From CAZAOY01 sp964486925 (GTDB taxonomy: Bacteria > Bacillota > Clostridia > Oscillospirales > Ruminococcaceae), in NCBI GenBank assembly GCA_964486925.1, contig CAZAOY010000007.1:1-62676 (forward strand): a DNA stretch of 62,676 bases, given 5' to 3'. The translations under genes and the position numbers were made by a program. Under the pieces are notes generated by a model. The model had not been told where the DNA came from. It did not search any database and was given only the letters and a program-made list of their open reading frames with translations. This document shows positions 52,680-60,500 of the stretch, in pieces. Position 1 is the first letter of the stretch, and each line of letters begins with the position of its first letter.

Positions 52680-53540
52680 CTAATTACGAGCCATGTCGTA
52701 ATAACGTTTTAAGTTATCAAAACCAGTCTGGATTGCCCATATAGGATCTTCCACCCCTTCAAACTCGATTGAGATAATGTTGTCATACCCTACCCCTATC
52801 ATCCGTCTTAAGATCTGATAGACAGGTACTACACCTTGACCGACAACTGTACCCTTAAGGTAGTTGCCCGCACGAGTAGGGAAAAATCCTGCACCTGGGT
52901 CAGGTTCATTGCCAGATTTAAAGACAAAGTCCTTTGCATGTAGATGGAATGCATAACGTGCTAACCTGCCGACAGCCTTTTCTGGAGATTCATCGGCACA
53001 TAAAAAGTTACCCATATCCATAAGCAGACCAAAGTTTTCGTGGTTAACCCCTGCAATAATGCGCTCCACACGTTCACTGTCCTGACAGAAGTATCCATGG
53101 TTTTCTATCATTGTCTTTATACCTAACGTAGCGGCATATTCGGTAACCTCACGGTACCCCTTTATTAGAGCGGGTAGTGCATTATCAAACCCCTTAACCC
53201 CAATCCCTGTAGTGCCATCATGGCGCATAGTCGGCGCTGTTAGTATCTTTGCAACGTCCACCTCGCCCTTTAAACGCTGTATCTCATCCTCTACACTGTT
53301 TGTCTGGTTGTTAATAAAGTCTGCTCCAACAGCATAGTTGCCAACCTCAATCCCTACCTCTTTACATCTGTCGGCCAGTTGTTTAGCAAAGTCCTTCTTG
53401 CTAACACCTTCTGGTGGGTTTACCTCTGCAAATTCAATTACATCAAACCCCATCTCCTTTGCCTTGTTAACTGCATCAAGTTGGGTGAATGTGTCGTTAT
53501 ACAGCCGTGAAAAGCTGTATGAGCTTACTCCAAATTTCAT
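52680..53540 (-). CDS. sugar phosphate isomerase/epimerase-like TIM-barrel protein
   Basis: A 286-aa AP-endonuclease-2/xylose-isomerase-like TIM barrel. Typical elements are MKFGVSSYSFSRL, MGFDVIEFAEVNP, IKTMIENHGYF (metal-ligand Glu), LLMDMGNFL, AFHLHAKDF (metal-ligand His) and ISIEFEGVEDP. It probably acts on a sugar or inositol-type substrate; many members are inosose or tagaturonate isomerases. GGAGGAAA precedes the ATG. It stands alone on the minus strand without recognisable sugar-catabolic neighbours. Confidence 0.87.
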   Translation of the reverse strand: MKFGVSSYSFSRLYNDTFTQLDAVNKAKEMGFDVIEFAEVNPPEGVSKKDFAKQLADRCKEVGIEVGNYAVGADFINNQTNSVEDEIQRLKGEVDVAKILTAPTMRHDGTTGIGVKGFDNALPALIKGYREVTEYAATLGIKTMIENHGYFCQDSERVERIIAGVNHENFGLLMDMGNFLCADESPEKAVGRLARYAFHLHAKDFVFKSGNEPDPGAGFFPTRAGNYLKGTVVGQGVVPVYQILRRMIGVGYDNIISIEFEGVEDPIWAIQTGFDNLKRYYDMARN

Positions 53541-53614
53541 ACTATTTCCTCCTTTTTATCTAACTCCCCCCCACTAACAGTAACTGATAGTGGTTAAGAA
53601 GTAAAATCTCTCTG

Positions 53615-54424
53615 TTAATATTCAGAAAAATTAAGTCTAATAGAACCGATACCGTTATCTATCTTTATTCGGTTAGGTGCTTTGCCGTTTTGGTGGTTAC
53701 CCTTTCTATAGGATTTGCCGTTTACCTCTACGGTGGAGATCCCCTTATCCACATCGATAAGGAATCCATCAACAGGAGATGAGTAGTTAATAGTAAGCTC
53801 GCCTATACCGGAATTAATATCGGTATTCATAATGTTAGCATTAGATACCTCTACATTGCCTACCCCAACATTAAAGTTTGCGGATCTAGAGGTAATGCTA
53901 GCTATATTAACCTCGCCAACCCCACTATCAATGTTAAAGGATGTACATTCCAACGAGTCTGCATTAAATCTACCTGCACCACATTTTACGTCGAAATCAA
54001 TTGACACACCTTCGGGGATAACTATCTCTATCTCGGTATTACTTACACCTAAAAAGTTAAACTGGCTATTTTTATCCTTTATCTTTAGCACTCCGCCGCT
54101 CTCGCTTGTGCTAAAGCTGTTAGAATCATCTCCATTTGCAAACACCTTAACTGAATCGGTATTCTGTTGTTTTGAAACAATAATATTTGCCGTGTCAGCT
54201 TCGATCTTAATAGACTGTACCCCTCTATATTCACGTTGTGTGGAGAAATCTTCGCCTACTGATTCACTATTCACTCCACCGTTGTAGAAAAATTTGTTGT
54301 TAAAGAACCAACCAAACCCCGATAGTAGATTACCTGCAACCGATACTAAAGACGCACCGATCATTACAATAAGCACCACCGCCAAGGTAATTGCAAGATA
54401 CTTTCTTCCGCTGTTGTCATTCAT
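53615..54424 (-). CDS. DUF4097/LiaG-like membrane-anchored protein
   Basis: A 269-aa protein. One N-terminal TM (about residues 9-32) leads to an extracytoplasmic beta-rich domain with repeated short strands (VSIDFDVKCGAGRFNADSL, NIDSGVGEVNIASI, NFNVGVGNVEVSNA, NSGIGELTINY), the DUF4097 putative-adhesin pattern seen in LiaG. The ATG at 54424 has TGGAGG upstream and is preferred to the longer frame from 54460. It lies about 50 bp after the LiaF-like gene, with the ribosome site in between, so the two should be one operon. Envelope-stress function is inferred from the pairing. Confidence 0.8.
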   Translation of the reverse strand: MNDNSGRKYLAITLAVVLIVMIGASLVSVAGNLLSGFGWFFNNKFFYNGGVNSESVGEDFSTQREYRGVQSIKIEADTANIIVSKQQNTDSVKVFANGDDSNSFSTSESGGVLKIKDKNSQFNFLGVSNTEIEIVIPEGVSIDFDVKCGAGRFNADSLECTSFNIDSGVGEVNIASITSRSANFNVGVGNVEVSNANIMNTDINSGIGELTINYSSPVDGFLIDVDKGISTVEVNGKSYRKGNHQNGKAPNRIKIDNGIGSIRLNFSEY

Positions 54425-54475
54425 TATATACCTCCATTGAAGCCTTTCCCAGTAGAACAATTATATTATAAAAAT

Positions 54476-55171
54476 CTAGTTCTTAATCGAAACCCCACCA
54501 AATATACAAGACCCACCAAGGTAAACTGTCGGAATTTGATCATTTACAACGTTTGAATTCTTGTTAGATACACCACCAAAGATGGACAAACAACCGGACT
54601 TAATAGGTTGGTTTTCACTACAAAGTATATCTACGCCGCCAAAGATACAGGTAACGTTAATTGCCGCTTCGTTTTGTATAATTGCACCCCTAAGATCGAT
54701 GGTAACACTTCCAAAGATACTAGATACATCCACACCATTAAAGACAAGTCCATTATAGTTTAATCTTTGCTCTCCAAAGTAAGCCCCATACGATGAGCTA
54801 CCGCTGTTAATGCTTTTAAACCTACGGGTGTAGTTGTTTCCAAATAGTAGCTTTATCCCTATCGCTACAAGTATAGCAGGGACAAGCAGCTTAAAGATAA
54901 TATCCATAGGCACTATACGCTGTGCATTAAGAAGAAGCAGTACCCCTACCGCTGTACCGATAAGATTACCGGTGCTAACACCGTTATTAAACATGCTAAC
55001 TACGCATGGCACGATAATAAATAAAGTCCACCAGCCTCTAAAAAAGAAGGCGATATCCCATATGTTTAGTACGTTTCCCGCATATATAACCCCTACTGCA
55101 ATTAGTAGGATACCAAGCACTAGAGTGCCGAATTTAAAGTTTCTCATAAGATGAATTAATCCTTTCGTCAT
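54476..55171 (-). CDS. LiaF-like membrane protein
   Basis: A 231-aa protein. Four hydrophobic segments (about residues 14-32, 38-58, 66-84, 88-110) precede a C-terminal cell-wall-active-antibiotic-response/LiaF-like beta domain (about 135-231) with repeated F-G-G-V strands (SSIFGSVTIDL, CIFGGVDILC, SIFGGVSNK, CIFGGVSIKN). LiaF proteins restrain LiaRS-type envelope-stress signalling. The ATG at 55171 lacks a clear ribosome site; ATG 55147 (MRNFKFG) is an alternative with AAAGGA at long spacing. No liaRS genes are adjacent. Confidence 0.8.
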   Translation of the reverse strand: MTKGLIHLMRNFKFGTLVLGILLIAVGVIYAGNVLNIWDIAFFFRGWWTLFIIVPCVVSMFNNGVSTGNLIGTAVGVLLLLNAQRIVPMDIIFKLLVPAILVAIGIKLLFGNNYTRRFKSINSGSSSYGAYFGEQRLNYNGLVFNGVDVSSIFGSVTIDLRGAIIQNEAAINVTCIFGGVDILCSENQPIKSGCLSIFGGVSNKNSNVVNDQIPTVYLGGSCIFGGVSIKN

Positions 55172-55237
55172 TACTTTTTGGTCGTAACCTTATAATCTGT
55201 GTAACCTGTAGTAATCTGTCTTGAGCAGTATACAATG

Positions 55238-55696
55238 TTAATCTGCGTACTGCAATCGGTCTGTTGTGTATCCTTTTAGATACGAAAGATACTGTTTTGC
55301 TTCAAGCTTTGCGCCTTCTAGGTCATGGTCTAGATAGTTGCCGCATTCGCTCTGCTTATTTCCCGGAATCTCACCTGAATAGTTAGCGATAAACTCGAAA
55401 GACTTGATAACAAGATCGATCACGATATCATCAGTAAGTCCCCGTGTTAACAGGTACATTCCTGTACGGCAACCCATTGGGCCAACATAGACAATGTGAT
55501 CCTTGTAATCAGTATTACGGATAAAGGTAGCGAACAGGTGCTCGATGGTGTGTATACTACCAGTCTGTAGAAAATCACCCCTATTAGGATATTTCATCCT
55601 AACGTCGTATGTAACGATACCATCGTCCTCTTTAGATATGTATAGTCCTGGGGTTAACGTGTCGTGATTTACAGTAAAGCTCTTTATCTTCTCCAT
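55238..55696 (-). CDS. luxS: S-ribosylhomocysteine lyase
   Basis: Cleaves S-ribosylhomocysteine to homocysteine and the autoinducer-2 precursor DPD, in the activated methyl cycle. Metal ligands H49 and H53 (HTIEH) and the downstream Cys of SECGNYLDHDL are present. The catalytic Cys is C76 in GPMGCRTG. 152 aa, normal. TAGGAGGTGA precedes the ATG. It follows the DUF308 gene by about 40 bp. The pfs nucleosidase gene is not in the window. Confidence 0.97.
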   Translation of the reverse strand: MEKIKSFTVNHDTLTPGLYISKEDDGIVTYDVRMKYPNRGDFLQTGSIHTIEHLFATFIRNTDYKDHIVYVGPMGCRTGMYLLTRGLTDDIVIDLVIKSFEFIANYSGEIPGNKQSECGNYLDHDLEGAKLEAKQYLSYLKGYTTDRLQYAD

Positions 55697-55736
55697 ATGC
55701 TCACCTCCTATGGAATAGCTAGTTTAAAGGTATATG

Positions 55737-56261
55737 TTAGTCCTTTGTAGATATTGTAAACAGTGAAATTGCACCAAATATTAGGTAAACACCAAACACA
55801 ATAGCCTCAACCGCAAGGCTCATTACAGGATAGATAATTAGGAATAACCCTACTAATATTGACATAATTGCTGAAAAGATGAGTAGCCCCGAGCCTTTGC
55901 CAATTTCGTTCTTCATAACCGCACTTAGTGAAAACTGGTTGAATGCACTAAGGAGCGACTGGAATGAGAAAAGCAAAGCAAGTGTTTCAATCTTTACTAG
56001 CGCGCTGTCAAAGAGTATCATAACCGACATAACTGTCATAATAATCCCGCTTGCTAACAGCCAGCCATTTTTAATGGTATCCTTAAAGTACTGGATAATC
56101 TGCACTACACCAAATAGAATTAAAGCAATTACAGCAATGTTAACCCCAAGGACTAGCATTGTCGTCGGAAAAAATAGTATGAGTATACCGAGGATCCCCA
56201 TAACAACCGACAGTATTATACCCGCCCTTTTACCAATCTTTATTAGGTTAGTAAAATCCAT
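55737..56261 (-). CDS. DUF308/HdeD-family membrane protein
   Basis: A 174-aa protein with six predicted membrane helices in three repeated pairs (about residues 12-32, 36-55, 63-84, 86-108, 120-142, 144-168), the DUF308/HdeD layout. HdeD is linked to acid resistance in E. coli; the role in Gram-positives is unknown. AGGAGGATG precedes the ATG. It is upstream of luxS in the same direction, possibly co-transcribed. Confidence 0.85.
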   Translation of the reverse strand: MDFTNLIKIGKRAGIILSVVMGILGILILFFPTTMLVLGVNIAVIALILFGVVQIIQYFKDTIKNGWLLASGIIMTVMSVMILFDSALVKIETLALLFSFQSLLSAFNQFSLSAVMKNEIGKGSGLLIFSAIMSILVGLFLIIYPVMSLAVEAIVFGVYLIFGAISLFTISTKD

Positions 56262-56607
56262 TATTACATCCTCCTAAATAAATATATGTATCTTCTACAA
56301 ATTAATTCTACCATGAAATAATGCCAATGTCAATGATTTTACCTCAAAAACTATTATAAAAAGTTGCATTTTGTGGAAGATTGACTATAACAAAAAAACG
56401 CTATTTATTTAAAAGGTAACAAATGAGCGATACTATCCCAAAAGGTGTCTAGTACCGCCCATTTTTGTCACATTAATTTATATTATTCGGTTAACTCTAC
56501 TGCAAAATGCCGCATATATTTCACATAACTGCACTAGCAATTCCGATGTATCCTCTTATTATCTTGTTAATAGGTTGGTTTTAAGGTATGAGTTACCTTT
56601 TTAACCC
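56262..56607. other. 346-bp intergenic region
   Basis: AT-rich; must contain the promoter of the DUF308 gene. Directly after the sortase stop is a small AAGGTA/TACCTT hairpin (56583-56599) that may end the sortase transcript. Nothing else recognised. Confidence 0.45.
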
Positions 56608-57330
56608 TTACTTTAAGACGCCTGTTACAACTACCCTTTTATTTGTAGTAGAGCTAGCTGTATCACAGGTAGATAGTGTAATGTACCTATTCTTATTTTT
56701 AGCACCCTTTTTAGTATGATTTGGTGCAACTCTTGCTAGGTAATCATTAAAGTCATCAGCTGTGTAGTCAGGTGAAAACATGCTAAATACAATATCATTC
56801 TTCTGCGCTACCCTTGCTTCAATTATGTTGTAGGTGTAGATTCTGCTTCCTATATATACATATATAGTTTTATTCTTCTTCAAGAATGAAGGATTTAAAA
56901 AGTTGTTTAGGTCAGAGAACATCGATCCATCCTTCATGTTATGTCCGTATAGTATTGTATTATAATCAGTAAGGTTTTTCTTGTTGTTATGATCCATAAA
57001 GATACTGCCGCTATCACTTACCGTGCGGCGTGAGGTATGGGTTAGGTAGTACTCATTATCCTTTGTTTTAGTTATTGGATAGTTTATATCGGTATTTGGT
57101 ATCATAATCCAACCGATAATATCCTTGTTTACATTTTTAATGGAGTTAAAGTCTACCTTTGCCTTATCGTTACCGTTTTCAGTGTTTACAAGCTTTGCTA
57201 GGCTGTCATACTCACCCTTTATTACTGCATACTTAACAAAGGATGTGATAAGCCCAAACGCTCCGGCAAATATTAATAACGAAAAGGTAATGATAAGGAT
57301 TAATTTTAGTTTATTAGACATCTGCTTCAT
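56608..57330 (-). CDS. srtB: class B sortase
   Basis: Membrane-bound transpeptidase that covalently attaches surface proteins to the wall. A 240-aa protein with an N-terminal TM anchor (about residues 9-31). Catalytic residues are H130 (ILYGH), C222 in TLSTC and R232 (NKR). GWIMIPNTDINYPI and MDHNNKK fit class B. It lies about 210 bp downstream of the giant anchored protein gene in the same orientation, so that protein is its probable substrate. The start ATG has only a weak ribosome site; ATG 57321 is an alternative. Confidence 0.93.
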   Translation of the reverse strand: MKQMSNKLKLILIITFSLLIFAGAFGLITSFVKYAVIKGEYDSLAKLVNTENGNDKAKVDFNSIKNVNKDIIGWIMIPNTDINYPITKTKDNEYYLTHTSRRTVSDSGSIFMDHNNKKNLTDYNTILYGHNMKDGSMFSDLNNFLNPSFLKKNKTIYVYIGSRIYTYNIIEARVAQKNDIVFSMFSPDYTADDFNDYLARVAPNHTKKGAKNKNRYITLSTCDTASSTTNKRVVVTGVLK

Positions 57331-57450
57331 AGTTACCTATCTATTCCTTATATCATCTATATCTTAGATAATTTGTGTATGTAAAAAGGGCAGCATTAAA
57401 CTGGATTGTCCATCGGGTAGATACATTATATTGTCATTTCGTAAATATAC

Positions 57451-57483
57451 AAATGTTGCGCTTTTAATTAAAACGCAACATTT
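57451..57483 (-). terminator. hairpin after the giant surface protein gene
   Basis: 10-bp stem AAATGTTGCG/CGCAACATTT with a TTTTAATTAAAA core, 60 bp past the stop. There is no long T-tract. Confidence 0.55.
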
Positions 57484-57543
57484 GATAATAATTACATCTC
57501 ACCTAATGTAAACCGCGTAAAAACAAACCCTTTTCGCATTGTG

Positions 57544-60500
57544 CTATCTCTTGTTATTTGTTGATTTTATTCTGCTAATCAAAATTAGTCCTGCTATACC
57601 GACTACTATCAAGGTAACATATAGCCCTATCGGGGTCTTATCACCAGTCTTAGGAGCGTCTGTTTTACCAGAAACTATCTCGGAATCCACATAGTCAGGG
57701 TTATCATAATCTGGATCTTCGTAGATAGGGTCATCATAGTTTGGATCATCTGGATTAGTCGGATCGTCAGGTAGCGCAGGGTCTACCGGGGTATCCGGTA
57801 TGTTCGGATCATCAGGGTTGTTCGGATCGTTTGGATCGTTACTACCGTCTGCATTAGTCCATTTTGCATAAAGGGTAATGTTGTCGGTTACGGGAGTTTC
57901 GGCAGTAAACTGTGTGCCTCCTCCGTTTGTTTGGGTAAACCACCCATCAAATCTGTAGTTTGTTCTTATTGGGGTTGGCAGTGTACCAACAACTGCGCTA
58001 GGTACCACATTTACTATATTTCCTACCGCAGAACCACCCCTAGAATCAAAAGTTACAGTATAACGTGGTTCTTCACCATCTTTCCATTTCCATTTAGCAT
58101 AGAGAGTAGTATCCTCTGTAATAGGGGTTGCAGCGGTAAACTGTTCACCCGAGGCTAAACCATCTGTACCCTTTTGTTTGTACCATCCATCAAAGGTGTA
58201 CTTATCCTTTGTCGGTGTTGGAAGTGATATAAAGCCATCCTTTTGCACCTTCGTTACATCAGCTACCTTAGAACCACCTAAACTATCAAATTTAACGGTG
58301 TATAACGGCTCATCTCCCACACCGGTCCAAGACCAGTTAGCATAGAGCGCTATACTTGAAGTAATCGGCATTCCCGAATAGTAAAGTGTACCCTGTCCGT
58401 TTGGCTTTGTATACCATCCTACGAAACGGTAATCCTTCTTGGTAGGGCTAGGGAGTGTTACTGTAGAGCCGTCTGCAATATCCACAATATCCGCTACAGC
58501 AGATCCGCCTAATGGATAGAACTTTACAGTATATTTAGGCGGTTCACCAGGAAGAAGCCACTGCCATCCGGCGTAGATTGTTGTATCCTTTGTAATTGGG
58601 GTGTTAAAGTCATATAACGTACCGGTTCCGTATCCGTTAGAAGCCTTTTGTGAGTACCATCCGGTAAACTTGTAGTTTGATTTAGCCGGTGTACCAGGAT
58701 TATACGCTAAGCCACTTGGGTAAACCTTTTGTGAAGCGATAGCTGTTCCTCCACCTGTGTCAAAGGTTACTGTGTATGTACCATCGGATGAAGTACCCCC
58801 TCCACCGCCACTGCCAGAAGTCCATTTAGCATATACGGTTATCGGGCCGGCTACCTTAGTAGCAGATGTAAACTGTACCCCACCGCCATTTATAGCGGTG
58901 TACCATCCGCTAAAGGTAAATCCTGTTTTTATCGGCGAAGCCGGGAATGGCGTTACGGTAGAGCCTATAGCCGTAGTTAAGGTAAAGTTAGCTGTTGTCG
59001 CACCTTGTGTATCAAAGGTTACGTTAGCAAATCCGCTAGCAGGTATCCATTTGGCGAATAGGGTTATGTTATCGTATACTTTTGTAGTAGCTGTAAACTG
59101 TGTACCACCGCCGTTTATTGCGGTAAACCATCCACCAAAGGTGTTGTTTAGCTTAGTAGGATCAGCCGGAAGAGGTATAGTTGCACCAGGCGTGATATTA
59201 GAGATAGACGCTACACTTGAACCACCATCACTATTAAAGGTTATGGTAAAGTTAGTAGAACCTCCACTACCGCCGCCTTTCGCTTCCCAATTAGCGTATA
59301 ACGTAGTAGGATTAGTATTAACAGTAGTTGAAGCTGTAACCGCATTGCCCGCACCATTAGGAGCAGTATACCACCCCTTAAATGTAAAGCCCGGACGTGT
59401 CGGAGTTGGAAGATCAACAAGCTTTTCACCCTGTATTACACTCAAATTAGCCAAATAATCGCCGCCTTGAGTATCAAGTATGACCGTAAACTTTCCTAAC
59501 CAGTAGGCAAATAGTTTTGTATCACTATAAACAGGGGTTGCAGAGGTAAAGCGTGTGCCACTTCCATCTTTACCTGTAAACCATCCACCAAAGGTTAGTC
59601 CTTGGCTTGTAGGCGGTTGAGGAGGTTCTACAGTGTTTCCGCTAGGAGCATATCTCTTTGCAATTACCTCTTCATTAACATCATTAAAGTTACCTACACC
59701 AGGATCAAATGAAACGGTATAGAATGGTGTCTTATTATAGACAATTACAAATGGGCTAAATTCTGTTATAGAGAACACTAAACCATTATCAGTTTCTCTG
59801 TGATTGTTAATAATCTCAGCAGAAGCACCGTTTTTATAATGTATTATCTTAAAATCGTAGTTATCCTTATTTGTGCCGCTAGGGTAAGGTAATGTTATTG
59901 TAACCTTATTCTTATTAGTTGTACTCACGAAGGCATTGCTGTTTGTAGAATCAATTAGATGAAGCTCTAATGCGGTGTAGGTTAGTTCACCTCTTATCAA
60001 GGTGTTAAATGGTGGACGTTTTAGATCATCCTCGATGGTGCTGTTAAAATCAGTAGGGACAGCATCGGCATACAATGCTACATCCTTAGCCGCTACCGCT
60101 TCGTACGCTTCATTTTGGAATTGCACTGTTTCATCTGTCTGCGCTGTTGGAGAAGAAACAGGTGTATCAGGAAGTGTCTGCACAACTGGTGCGTAGCTTG
60201 TTCCACCTATAGGCTTGTTAATACGATCAACAACCGTTAACAACCTAGTCTTGCTATCTAACACAAGGATATCTTTTAGGTGGTCATGATCTCCGTTTGG
60301 TGATAATGACAAAGAAATCTCATATGTACCTGCCTTATTAACAGTAGCTGGGTTATTATTGGTTCGTGTAAATACATTATTCTTTATAGTACCTAGATAA
60401 TACTTTACATCTAAAGCTTTAAGCATATTCTTAAATACTTTAGGATTAAAGCTACCATTCCCGTCTGGGTCTTTCATAATAGTTTCATTAATCCTAAAGC

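Noticed and set aside
58757..59458. Plus-strand 233-aa open frame, Val/Pro-rich
   Set aside because: It lies opposite the repeat region of the giant surface protein and mirrors its codon bias; no ribosome site or family resemblance.
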